A stretch of 64,000 nt of DNA from Rhynchopus euleeides. Taxonomy: Eukaryota; Euglenozoa; Diplonemea; Diplonemida; Diplonemidae. Every line of letters starts with the position of its first letter. The first letter of the stretch is position 1. Below the pieces are notes generated by a model, which was given only the letters and a program-made list of their open reading frames with translations, had not been told where the DNA came from and searched no databases. Shown here one piece after another: positions 46,150-55,694 of the stretch. Location: contig OY723251.1 in the NCBI GenBank assembly GCA_963210315.1, positions 558,001 through 622,000 of the forward strand, read 5' to 3'. The position numbers and the translations under genes are program-made.

Positions 46150-47955
46150 TCAAAGTGCGGCCATCGCCTGTCGTAGTTGTGTTACACCTTGGGCAAGACA
46201 AGCCATCCTGCAGGCCTCATCTTCTTCGTCAGAACTGTCATCCCCCTCCTGCTGTGCGCGTTGGTCAAGCGTGCTCAAAGTCGCCTCGGATGACACGAAT
46301 GATGTGAAAGTCGCCCCCAGCGGGATTGGCATTTTGCACAAGCAGAGCGATAATTTGCGGTGTCCTTCGGGGAACCGGAACAGGAAGTAGGGCGCGCTGA
46401 TGGGTTCAACGAAGTCCTGTGTGTTGCAGTGCACAAACCCCTTCTGCAGCTGTGTCAACTGTGTGCAAAGAACATACACAGCCAATCTATGAGCGTGTCG
46501 GGTGTGCAGACACGGACACAGGATGACTTCTCTATACCCGAGGATCCCGTCCTGCGACAGGTGCGCAACCTTCCAAGGCATGCCCGATGCGCGCCGCTTC
46601 TCTTCTGCCATCGCAAGATCTCTCTCGTAAGTTGCGGAGCTGGCGATTGTAACGGCATCTTTCTTGCGATGTCCGTTCTCTGCTTCTTCAAATTCGTCGT
46701 TGTTCTGCAGAGGCACTGCATCTTCTGGAGCCCACCAATGATGGAGACTGTGTACGTAGGCATTGCGCGTTGATCCCTTTTCGGCATGCTCCATCAACCA
46801 GTGAAATATATGCCCTGAGATCCGAGCACGCAAGAAGGGAATCCGGGCTGACTCATCCTTGCATCCCCAGAAGCGCCAGGGGATGTCTGCATACCGGAAA
46901 TGCATGAGGTCTGCAAGGGAGACAAAGAGGTAGCGGAACAAGCCCTTGTAGGTGTGTCCTGTGACAGGCAAGCACGACCTTCCGGAACTGAGCACCTGTC
47001 CCATGCTGCGACACATTCAGTGCAAGGTTTGTACAGGTCTTGTCGAATATTTTTTTGTTGTCTCATCCAGCAGGGGTGGAGCTTGAAATATGGGGTTGCG
47101 GGCTGGATCGGGTCAGATCGGGTCAGCCAATTTTTTCTTATGGGTTCCCCCCCGGTTCGTCTCAGAGATCAGTGCTCGGGCCCAGCCTCCCGCGAGGTAC
47201 CGGAACCGATATGCAGCCCCGGACGCGCAAGGACTTGGTTACAAGACAAACACATGCCGTAGGGGGGGTCTGGGAGGCGGAGCTCCCAGCCGCCGGAGGC
47301 CACGGTAGTGAACATCTGTGACTTGCGGGCGTACGGATTCTGTGTGAGTTGGCTGCGTCCTCCTGAGGATACTGAGATTCCCTGATGTAAAGGGCTTGGG
47401 TACAAGACAGGCACATGCCACAGGGGGGTCTGGGGGGCGGAGCCCCCCAGCCACCGGAGGCCACGGTAGTAAACGTCTGTTGCACGGTACGGGTTGGGCA
47501 GCTTCATTTGTCCTCTATTGTGACTGTTTGAGGCCTGTGCTCATGTCGCTGGGGTCACTTTGCTCACGAAACGCCTCCTGGTCACCTTGAGGCCCCAAGG
47601 CGAGGAGCCAACTTTTCCGGTTTCCCGAAAATCTATATTTTTTTTTCTTTTTACCCCTGACCTGATTTTTTGTGAGGGCCTGCAGAAAATCAGGTCAGCT
47701 GACCCGAAAAAACCCCCAAGCTCCACCCCTGTCATCCAGTACCCTGATCAGCCGCATGGCGAGCCCCTTGCAGTCATGGAGTGCTGGGGTGACGTAGCGG
47801 GCATTGGGAAGCACACCTGCCAAGAGGGAGGGGTAGCCAGCCTCTTTCATCTCAGAGAGAGTCAGGTGCGGGTATCGATGCACCTGTTGATACCAGCGTT
47901 CTTCTGGGATGTCGCACAGTGAGCATCGGTGCCCTCGCCCCCCGCATCGCCTCAT
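46150..47955 (-). pseudogene. Broken gene of the CACGGTGG element, interrupted by a hAT-type insertion
   Basis: Two coding stretches on the minus strand, 47955-47732 and 47062-46150, are separated by the 661-bp element at 47071-47731. Taking the insertion out with one 8-bp duplication brings them together in the same frame across Leu-Asp-Glu, which shows they were one gene. A frame slip in the A7 run (47050-47056) and another near 46975 then break the reading; the last 265 or so residues read cleanly from about 46960. The first part is Cys-rich (Cys-Gly-x-His-Arg-Cys-x2-Cys); the later part has an aromatic stretch (Arg-Tyr-Ala-Asp-Ile-Pro-Trp-Arg-Phe-Trp-Gly) and an acidic Asp-Asp-Ser-Ser-Asp-Glu-Glu-Asp-Glu near the end. 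No known transposase signature is evident. Confidence 0.7.
47071..47731. mobile_element. Non-autonomous hAT-type element, 661 bp, with 8-bp TSD
   Basis: The termini CAGGGGTGGAGCTTG (47071-47085) and CAAGCTCCACCCCTG (47717-47731) are perfect inverses, flanked by TCATCCAG on both sides (47063-47070 and 47732-47739). It has no transposase. The interior holds two inverted copies of the GGCTCCGCCCCCCAG hairpin module found in the 4.6-kb hAT element, plus subterminal GGGTCAG repeats. It sits inside a coding region of the CACGGTGG element. Confidence 0.93.
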
Positions 47956-48220
47956 TGTTGCCCACTGCTGATCTATACTCCCGCTAGCGGGAGTTGGACT
48001 CCCCCTAGTTGAGACTCCCGAAAAGGGTTAAACCCGGTAGTGGTACCCTACCCCCGCTGGAGTCCACCGTGCAAGGCCGGATCAGCCCACGGGTGGGTTT
48101 GAGGAAGAAATCTGGGGGGGCAAATTTTGCTGCGACTTCCGGTTTCACCCGGCCGAACTCCAGCATCTATCCAGACCCACGGTGCCAAGCCGTTCGCCCG
48201 TGTCGCGATCATTCGCGGCT

Positions 48221-48601
48221 TCAGGCTGCCCCCGACGACACGTTTGTATCCTGCACCTTGCCATACTTCGCCTCCACCTTGTATATGACGGAGAGCGCCC
48301 TCCTTCCGCATCGTTGCGACTTCCCTGACAGCGAACTTATCCATGTCAGGGAAGACATGGCGATGATTGCGTTGGCCACCTGGGTGCTGTGCTGGTGGAG
48401 CTCCTTGCTCAACACCGTTGCTAGGAGCCTTCTAATGGATCCCAGTGTCAGCACACTGCCCCCTTTTTTAACAGGGAAGGCCGTGCAAAAATCATGCACA
48501 ATGTTCGTCGCCTCCGCAGCCTCGGGACTCTCTGCGCTCTTCTTCTTCTTAATCGACTTTGCCGCCGGCTTCGCTGCCGGCTTCGTTGTCGTCTTCCCCA
48601 T
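48221..48601 (-). CDS. Small basic protein, 126 aa, in the CACGGTGG element
   Basis: Starts at ATG 48601 and ends at TGA 48221-48223. The first 30 residues are Lys/Pro/Ala-rich, with two Lys-Pro-Ala-Ala-Lys words like histone tails, then an acidic bridge, then an ordered helical part (Leu-Gly-Ser-Ile-Arg-Arg-Leu-Leu; Gln-Val-Ala-Asn-Ala-Ile-Ile). It could be a DNA-binding accessory protein of the element; a histone-fold origin is conceivable but not shown. The reverse strand is also open here, but its frame is hydrophobic low complexity and probably a shadow. Confidence 0.6.
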   Translation of the reverse strand: MGKTTTKPAAKPAAKSIKKKKSAESPEAAEATNIVHDFCTAFPVKKGGSVLTLGSIRRLLATVLSKELHQHSTQVANAIIAMSSLTWISSLSGKSQRCGRRALSVIYKVEAKYGKVQDTNVSSGAA

Positions 48602-48874
48602 TTTTGTGAATCAGGTCTGCGAGCTGGGATGGGTGGAAACGTCCGTTTCGTTTGGTGTGGCTGTACTTCAGTGACGAGTGCCACATTGCATAGGTATCAT
48701 GGGAAAAATGAGTGAAAATAGGTGAAAAGACTCCCGCTAGGGGGAGTCAGACTCCCCCTAGCGGGAGTATAGACTCCCGCTAGCGGGAGTCTATACTCCC
48801 GCTAGCGGGAGTTGGACTCCCCCTAGTTGAGACTCCCGAAAAGGGTTACCCTACCCCCGCTGGAGTCCACCGTG

Positions 48875-49011
48875 TACATGTATTTTACATGTATATTTCA
48901 GGCATATACATGTATTATACATGTATAATAGTTGACATGCAAGTATTATACATGTATAATACATGTATATACTTGTAGTTATACATGTAAAATTTACAAG
49001 ATCCCACCGTG
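48875..49011. repeat. Right half of a palindromic CACGGTGG MITE
   Basis: From TACATGTATTTTACATG to GATCCCACCGTG it matches the right end of the 692-bp MITE at 52032-52723 almost base for base. The left half is missing; the 3-kb element ends exactly at its border. Confidence 0.9.
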
Positions 49012-50225
49012 CTTGATCCCTGGGTGGGGGGGGGGGGGGCGACTTGCGCCTATGCATCCTTCTCCGAATGTGGGCCACCCTGTTTTCTTCTTGAATTTTT
49101 TAAGCTTTGCCATCCGACAGCTCAACAACCCAAACTCATCCGCCTGGTCCTCCCTGTCGAACTGGCATTGTTTCTTTGCTGTGTATTGTTGTCACAGGCC
49201 TGCCTACAGGCAGGTTGCGTCGTTGTTTCTCCCCCCTCCCTCATCCCTTAGGATTCCTAAAACAGTAGCAACCGCTGCAATGGCCCTCCAGCCTGGCGAA
49301 TACGGGAAGCTTTTTTTTTTGGAAAAGCTTCGTTAAAGTGTTCAACACCTTTGTTTTGTTTTGCAAGCTTTTAAACTCCTTTTGCGATCCGCATCAAACA
49401 TGCCGCTGTGCTGGGCTGCTCCACCACCCCCGCTGGGTACAGTACACCTCCGGGATTGATTGCTTGAGTGAAGCTTAAAACCAGCCCCTCCGGCACGCAG
49501 TGAGCAGGCTCTGTCCTGCCGTGCTGGATCTGGTGTTCTCAACAATATTTCCTCCCGGCATACTCGACAAGAACAACAACATCTGAATAGGCGCAGTGAC
49601 CCGGGTCGTCAATGCGCCTGCCCATGGCACCATTCACCCCCACACAACACGCACGTAGGAGTGGGAGGTGTGGGAAAAGGAATGGGGTGCAAGGGGAGAT
49701 GTGAAAAGGGTTTTGACTGGAGAGTGGTGTGGTGTGGGAGATATGGGATGAGAATATGGGCGGAATGGGGCGGTATGAGGGGGAAGAGGAAGAGAGGAAG
49801 TGGGGGTGGGGACGGGGTAGTAAAGTAGAAAAGTAGAAAAGACAAGGTGGGGATGTAGGGGGGGGGAGAGGGGCAGCCGTGAATATTTTAGTGGGGTATT
49901 TTTTTTTGTGCACACAGTGCGACGTGCCGGATGTGGCGACAGGCATTTTTTTGACTCAGCAAACAATGTTGCAGGACAACACCAACTAGCCACACCGATT
50001 GCCACATCCGCTTATCACTCTTGTGTGCCTGGTGCATCGTTTAATTTTATTTTGGGAGGAGTAAAAGGAGGGGGGGGGAGGGGGGAGGCGCGAGAGAGGG
50101 TCTGCGTTGAACCCCAGGGATGGCCAACCAAGAAATGCGCGCCGCATTTGCGCGTGAAATAATATAACATCCATCCCCATCGGAGCACAACCCCTCCTCC
50201 ACCCCTCCCCTCCCCCCCCCCCCCC
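49012..50225. other. Intergenic region, no gene seen
   Basis: The sequence holds G-runs (49023-49037, 50070-50080), a T-run before GGAAAAGCTTCG (49312-49330) and purine-rich sequence at 49680-49880. No frame has sustained coding character. Confidence 0.55.
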
Positions 50226-51761
50226 TAGGGGGGGTCATAAGCCCCCCTAAAAACGTACGAAAACCAAAATTTTCAACATACCATCAGAACCGCCCTAATA
50301 CCTGATCTGACCCGAAAATCCGACCCATACCCCCCCGGAAACTGTCTGGGGCCCACTTGTGACACCTGATACGCACTTTTGTGATGATTTTTTGGGGTCC
50401 TAAAAAATGTACCTCAGTTTCGTACCTTGCCTTTGTACCTGAACCACTCCCGACCGCATTATTTCGTTCTTTGCCTTTTCTGCGGTGGTTCTGGCTCAGG
50501 TGGCACGCATGTTGCCTTCCCCAGTGCCTCGGCAAGGTCTTTCTTGACCTGATTAGTGGGAATGTTGTGTTGTTGCGTCAGCAGAATGAGTTCAGCCACC
50601 TTCTGGGTGTAGTACTTCGATCGCATATGGGTCATTGTGAGTACTTCGTACGCCTGGGAGGCTGCATCGGCATTAGTAGGCAGCGTTGTAGATGCTTTTG
50701 CTTCGTCGATCTTAGCCTGTGAAGGCACGATTGGGATATTGTACGCCCTGAGAGCCGAAGTGGTTATGATTGTGCTGTGTAATTTGCGCCCCGCAGGATA
50801 TGCACACCACGCAGTCTCGACAACACGTATGAGAGTGTACCATGTGTGGGGACTCAACAAGGTCATTGGATCGGCATCTGCCTGCCGACTCAGCCCCCAC
50901 ACAGTGCGACCGCAAGGTCGCCAGGGATGTCTCAACGCCAGGGGAATACCCTCCCCTGGCGTTGTACAACCCTACTCTCAACCCTCGGGTCCTCTCCTGG
51001 AGGCGGTGGTGGCGGGCCCGCAACGCTTCGTACTTCCGGTACAGACTGAGGTAGTCTGCCCGGCTGACCCGCTCATTGCTTCCTAGATCATCTGCTGCTC
51101 TGGAGCTGCCATCACTCTCACTGCCCACATCAGTTGGTGTGGGGGTAGGAGCAGGACGAGTGGGAGGAGTAGGAGTGCAGGTGACATCTTTCTTGGCTAG
51201 CAAGGAACGCCGCTTTTCCCGCACGTGCGTGCAGTTGATGCACCACTGCATATATCTGTCGTCACCACGTCCCACTCGCTCTCCTATGTACCCAGCCCGA
51301 CGGAGCGCCCGAAATAATGTCGCCTCACCGATGTCGTGTGCCGTTTTCTTTTTACGCAGGTCTGCCACAACGCTCTCTGCCGAGACCCCGCACATCTCCC
51401 GTTTGGCGAGCGTCTTTCGAGCAAGGTACTCCTCTGCAGCAGCATCTGACACCTCTGCGAGGCCCTGGGCACGCGGCATGTGTTGCTCGGCGTGCTGAGT
51501 GAGCGTAGTGACACCCTTCCCTTGCAAAGAACGAAATAATGCGGTCGGGAGTGGTTCAGGTACAAAGGCAAGGTACGAAACTGAGGTACATTTTTTAGGA
51601 CCCCAAAAAATCATCACAAAAGTGCGTATCAGGTGTCACAAGTGGGCCCCAGACAGTTTCCGGGGGGGTATGGGTCGGATTTTCGGGTCAGATCAGGTAT
51701 TAGGGCGGCTCTGATGGTATGTCGAAAATTTTGGTTTTGTACGGGCTTATGACCCCCCCTA
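50226..51761. mobile_element. TA-flanked DNA transposon, 1.54 kb, with ~240-bp terminal inverted repeats
   Basis: TAGGGGGGGTCATAAGC at 50226 is mirrored at 51745-51761. The arms 50226-50474 and 51524-51761 are inverse copies with few differences. TA sits at both edges, fitting a TA target duplication as in Tc1/mariner-like or related elements. The interior encodes a minus-strand protein in two frames. Arms this long relative to a 1-kb interior are unusual, and they are themselves partly translated in the ORF. Confidence 0.88.
50460..51617 (-). CDS. Putative DNA-binding protein of the TA-flanked element (two frames)
   Basis: One frame runs from 51617 to about 50930 and another from about 50935 to 50459. 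The first contains a helix-turn-helix-like stretch (Ala-Glu-Ser-Val-Val-Ala-Asp-Leu-Arg, then Thr-Leu-Phe-Arg-Ala-Leu-Arg-Arg-Ala-Gly-Tyr), a Cys-x2-Cys pair, a Thr/Pro linker and a Tyr/Arg/Leu helix. The second has an ordered helical region and ends in a basic Pro-Gln-Lys-Arg-Gln-Arg-Thr-Lys signal. The switch, near 50880-50980, lies at a GCCAGGGGA/TCCCCTGGC palindrome and could be an intron (minus-strand GTTGTAC to CAGGCAG) or a frameshift. No DDE catalytic triad is evident, so the element may be non-autonomous or use an unknown enzyme. The true start is probably inside the right arm or just after it. Confidence 0.6.
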
Positions 51762-51779
51762 CCCCCCCCCAGTGGCTGG

Positions 51780-52030
51780 CTTAACGCCGGGGTACTGTAA
51801 GCAGGGGGCTGGCCGGGGGGGGGGGGGGGGGGGGGGGCTCCCCGCGGGCTGAGGTCAGGCTGGCGACCCAGGTTTTCAGGGTGACACCAGGATTTCCTCG
51901 AAATTTTGGGTGACCCCCACCCTGGTCGGGGGGGGGGGGGGGTCCCTCACAAAGTGGGGGACAGGGGGGGGGGGTACACTGGCTACCTCCCGCACCTGTA
52001 GGAAAGGACCCCCCCCCCCCTTGTACCTGT
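51780..52030. other. Homopolymer-rich spacer
   Basis: Repeated G-runs (51818-51838, 51930-51942, 51967-51974) and C-runs (52009-52020) within 250 bp. Assembly errors are possible here. Confidence 0.8.
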
Positions 52031-52031
52031 A

Positions 52032-52723
52032 CACGGTGGGATCTTGTAAATTTTACATGTATAACTACAAGTATAATACATGTATTATACATGTATAATA
52101 CTTGCATGTCAACTATTATACATGTATAATACATGTATATGCCTGAAATATACATGTAAAATACATGTATATCAAGTAAAAATACAAGTATAATACTTGC
52201 ATGTCAACTATTATACATGTATTTTTACTTGATATACATGTATTTTACATGTATATTTCAGGCATTTACATGTATTTTACATGTATAATACTTGTCATGC
52301 AAGTATTATACATGTAAAATACTTGCATGACAAGTAAAATACTTGCATGCAAGTAAAATACATGTATTTTACTTGCATGCAAGTATTTTACTTGTCATGC
52401 AAGTATTATACATGTATTTTACTTGTCGTGCAAGTATTTTACATGTATAATACTTGCATGACAAGTATTATACATGTAAAATACATGTAAATGCCTGAAA
52501 TATACATGTAAAATACATGTATATCAAGTAAAAATACAAGTATAATAGTTGACATGCAAGTATTATACTTGTATTTTTACTTGATATACATGTATTTTAC
52601 ATGTATATTTCAGGCATATACATGTATTATACATGTATAATAGTTGACATGCAAGTATTATACATGTATAATACATGTATATACTTGTAGTTATACATGT
52701 AAAATTTACAAGATCCCACCGTG
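52032..52723. mobile_element. Palindromic CACGGTGG MITE, 692 bp
   Basis: CACGGTGGGATCTTGTAAAT at the left is mirrored by ATTTACAAGATCCCACCGTG at the right, with TA on both sides. The interior is made almost entirely of overlapping palindromic words (TACATGTA, ACTTGCATGCAAGT, TATAATAC) and the whole forms a cruciform-prone near-palindrome. It carries no gene. It shares only the outermost CACGGTGG with the 3-kb element, suggesting mobilisation by a common enzyme. Confidence 0.9.
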
Positions 52724-52739
52724 TACAGGGGGGGGTACT

Positions 52740-53640
52740 TTTACCCAATTGGCATTTCCCAGTAAGTGGTGTCAATAGGCACCCCATGGCCACAATGACC
52801 CCACCACAATCCGCACGGATCCCAAATATCCCAAAGAACGGGTTTTTGGAAAATCCGAGGGGGGGGTCCCGCTGGGTGGGTAGGTGGGGTGGTGTGGGCT
52901 GGTGAAGGTGGCTGCCTCCCAGCCACCTTCACCCATGACCAGTCCCGGAACCAGACCCACGTTTCATGGGCGAAACTTGGCTCGTACACCACCAAAGTGA
53001 CCCCACTGTGATCCGCAAAAATTCCAAACGTTCAAAAGAAAGGGGTTTTGGAACACCCGAGGAGGGGGTCCCACTGGGTGGATGGGGTGGGGTGTGGGCT
53101 GACTGCCTCCCAGCCACGGTGACCAGCCCCTGAACTAGACCCGTGTTTCATGGGTGATGCTTGGCTCGCACACCACCAAAGTGACCCCACTGTGATCCGC
53201 ACAAATTCCAAACGTTCAAAAGAAAGGGGTTTTGGAACACCCGTGGAGGGGGTCCCGCTGGGTGGGTGGGTGGGTGTGGCTGCCTCCCAGTCACATTCCC
53301 TTAGGACCAGCCCCTGAACCAGAGGCACATTTCATGGACGGTGTTTGGCTCCTAGACCCACAAAGTGACCCCACTACGATTCGCAAAAGTTCCAAACGTT
53401 CAGAAGAACGGGGTTTTGGAATGCCCGAGGAGGGGGTCCCGCTGGGTGGGTGGGCTGGTGTGGCTGCCTCCCAGTCACATCCTCCTGGGGCCAGCCTCCT
53501 ATGACCAGACCCTGAATCAGACCCACATTTCATGGGTGAAGCTTGACACCTCGACCCACAGTGTGACCCCACTACGATCCGCACAGATTCCAAATAGTCA
53601 AAAGAAAGGGGTTTCGGAACACCCGAGGAGGGGGTCCCGC
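52740..53640 (+). repeat. Tandem ~184-202-bp repeat, five units
   Basis: GACCCCACT/C plus ATCCGCA recurs at about 52797, 52999, 53183, 53367 and 53565. Each unit has a fixed order: ATCCGCAC, CCAAACGTTCAAAAGAA, GGGGTTTTGGAA, GGGGGTCCCGCTGGGTGGG and GGCTGCCTCCCAG, then a variable part with CATTTCATGGG. A further inverted unit is at 57432-57620. Frames across the units are short and shift between units, so I do not call it coding. Confidence 0.9.
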
Positions 53641-53906
53641 TGATTTTGGGTCACTTTCGGGTGATGTCAGGTACCTGGAGTGACCGCAGGTAGCCCATTT
53701 TCAGGGTGGGAGCCCTACTCGTACGTCACCCAGATTCAGCCCAAACCGTGCACCTCGGGTGCACGGTCGCCGGCAGCGCGCGGGCACCCGGAAACAGGCC
53801 GCATTTGCGCGCGCTGCCTGCACCCTGCACGCCAGCCCGTGCGGATCGTAGTGGGGTCATTTTTTTCCACAGTGGGGCTGTCGGGCCAGTCAAAATTTTT
53901 TCTGGT
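53640..53906. other. Spacer between the tandem repeat and the T-tailed mosaic
   Basis: It contains GTGCGGATCGTAGTGGGGTC (53839-53858), a piece of the tandem-repeat unit in inverse, and CTGTCGGGCCAGTC (53877-53892), which recurs inverted at about 61489-61502. No gene is visible. Confidence 0.5.
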
Positions 53907-54243
53907 CAAAAAAAAATCACAAAAAATCACAAAAAAACGTTTGCTATGTTGGATTAGCGGATCCGCATCGTACAGAACGTCTACGAAAGACGACGCACGA
54001 GAACTGATACGCTATCCAAGTCATTTACTAAGTCACACCACACGGGCGCGATCTGCTCCTTTCTTTTGTTAAAATAGGGAAAGGCACGTGAACACTGAAG
54101 GTCGGAGGCTCCACCGAATGAAGCTCGGAGGGTGATACCTCGGCCGCGCGTTGAAAATAGCGCGGGACCTTCCACTTACTGGGAAGGAAGTCTGATGAAC
54201 GCCTGATCTGGCGGGGGGGGTCAAAAGGGAAAGCCCGGGAAAG
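53907..54243 (-). mobile_element. T-tailed retroposon fragment, family alpha, copy 1
   Basis: On the minus strand the unit ends with CGCTAATCCAACATAGCAAA, then CG and a tail of ATTTTTTGTG decamers (53940-53907). About 300 bp are retained and the 5' side is cut by the next unit's tail. It encodes the C-terminal end of the alpha protein (stop after Pro-Cys-Gly-Val-Thr). Other alpha copies: 60092-60246 and 60569-61331. Confidence 0.8.
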
Positions 54244-54507
54244 CACAAAAAAACGTATTGCAATTTGGGTTAGCGTGCTGGCATCGCAGCCTGGCCCCGA
54301 AGGACCATACCGTGAGGAACCGGGCCCGCTATCCTACTTTTGCTCTACGTGACACCACACGGTTTCGCTCTCCTCCCCGTTGCGCTGTAAAGGAGGGGGG
54401 ACACACACACACTGGAAGCCGGAGATTGCGCCTGCTGGTACTGAGGCGCAATCGTCGCGACGACGCGTTGAAAAGAGCGCGGAATAGCCGCCGAACGAAA
54501 GATGGTG
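54244..54507 (-). mobile_element. T-tailed retroposon fragment, family beta, copy 1
   Basis: The minus-strand 3' end is CGCTAACCCAAATTGCAATA plus CG, with a short tail at 54257-54244. About 250 bp are retained, including the end of the beta ORF and its stop. The 5' truncation is at GATGGTG, within sequence that continues in the longer copies at 56265-57151 and 58143 onward. Confidence 0.8.
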
Positions 54508-55332
54508 ACAAAAAAACACAAAAACCCACAAAAAAAACACAAAAAATCACAAAAAAACGTAATGATTGACAACGTGTCGCCGGATGCTACAATCCTGAAG
54601 CAAAATCAGAGCAAGCTCGTCAGATGCAGACGCCACGTGGTGGTCTCCCGGTGCTTGCTGTGTTTCGGCGCTAACACACTACAACCTCCCCTGGTGCGCC
54701 TCATCAGGTGTGAGCCAGGATCAATGGAACCTAAGATAGCTAGTCTTAGGCCAGCAAGACTTTCTTCCCGTCGCGCGCGTGTGTTTCTTGTGTGGAGCTC
54801 ACAGCCTGAGCACAAGCTCATGTACTGCGCCCCTTGTCATGCATCCAGAAGAGAGAAAGAGAATGTTACCCCGTCTGATACCCCTCCGACCACCCCGGGT
54901 CACATCTCCAGGCCCTGAGACAAAGGAATAGGCTACCACTACGATGAACCCACGAGAGGTCCTGTAGCATATCGTAGTTAGCAGGCGGGCAGAGACGTGC
55001 GTGACCTGGCGGCAGCAAAGGCTCCAGAACTGTTTGCTTGTGGCGATCAAGTCGGACTCATGGAGACACCGGTATCCCAGAACAAATCAAGAGAAAGAGA
55101 GAGACAAAACAAAAGACCATGCACGCCACGCGTCGGTCTTCCGGTGCTTGCTGTGTTTCGGCGCTAACACACTACAACCTCCCCTGGTGCGCCTCATCAG
55201 GTGTGAGCCAGGATCAATGGAACCTAAGATAGCTAGTCTCAGGCCAGCAAGACTTTCTTCCCACCTTATCCCTCGCCTCGTGTGCGTAAGAGCTACTCGT
55301 CGAGCTAATCCGCGGAAGTGGAGGTGAGGGCT
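54508..55332 (-). mobile_element. T-tailed fragment, family gamma, with an internal duplication
   Basis: A tail (54508-54560) is followed by a unit whose minus-strand end is GTTGTCAATCATTACG. It contains a 145-bp segment twice (about 54650-54772 and 55137-55262) with the shared words GTGCTTGCTGTGTTTCGGCG and ATCAATGGAACCTAAGATAG. No convincing complete ORF. Confidence 0.65.
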
Positions 55333-55536
55333 CACAAAAAAACACAAAAAAACACAAAAAAACACAAAAAAACACAAAAAAACACAAAAAAACACAAAAA
55401 AACACAAAAAAACACAAAAAAACACAAAAAAACACAAAAAAACACAAAAAAACACAAAAAAACACAAAAAAACACAAAAAAATCACAAAAAATCGCAAAA
55501 AATCGCAAAAAATCGCAAAAAATCGCAAAAAATCGT
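55333..55536 (-). repeat. Long AC/A-rich tail array (ATTTTTTGTG-type on the minus strand)
   Basis: About 200 bp of nearly perfect CAAAAAAACA units passes into CAAAAAATCG units and ends at CGT, where the next beta unit starts. It is the longest tail in the region. Confidence 0.9.
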
Positions 55537-55671
55537 ATTGCAATTTGGGTTAGCGTGCTGGCATCGCAGCCTGGCCCCGAAGGACCATACCGTGAGGAAC
55601 CGGGCCCGCTATCCTACTCTTGCTCTACGTGACACCACACGGTTTCGCTCTCCTCCTCGTTGCGCTGTAAA
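55537..55671 (-). mobile_element. T-tailed retroposon fragment, family beta, copy 2
   Basis: Has the same 3' end as 54258 but only 135 bp are retained; the 5' side is truncated at CTGTAAA and abuts another CAAAAAATCGC tail. Confidence 0.8.
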
Positions 55672-55694
55672 GCAAAAAATCGCAAAAAATCGCG

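Larger units (their letters stand above)
45835..48874. mobile_element. CACGGTGG-ended composite element, about 3.0 kb
   Basis: The left terminus CACGGTGGACTCCAGCGG at 45835 is mirrored at 48857-48874, and both ends are bordered by TA (45833-45834; 48875-48876). The inverted similarity extends inward about 160-180 bp: GACTCCCGCTAGCGGGAGTC palindromes, then TTTTCACCTATTTTCA and TTTTTCCCATGATA (45960-45992), mirrored at about 48697-48735. A third copy of the right terminus, in the same orientation, lies inside at about 47975-48071, so the unit may be two elements or one with an internal duplication. Inside are a broken gene (46150-47955, minus), a 661-bp hAT-type insertion and a small basic ORF (48221-48601, minus). 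The superfamily is not recognised. Confidence 0.8.

Noticed and set aside
48009-48674. Plus-strand 221-codon frame opposite the small basic protein
   Set aside because: Hydrophobic low-complexity composition and overlap with a better minus-strand frame, so probably a shadow.
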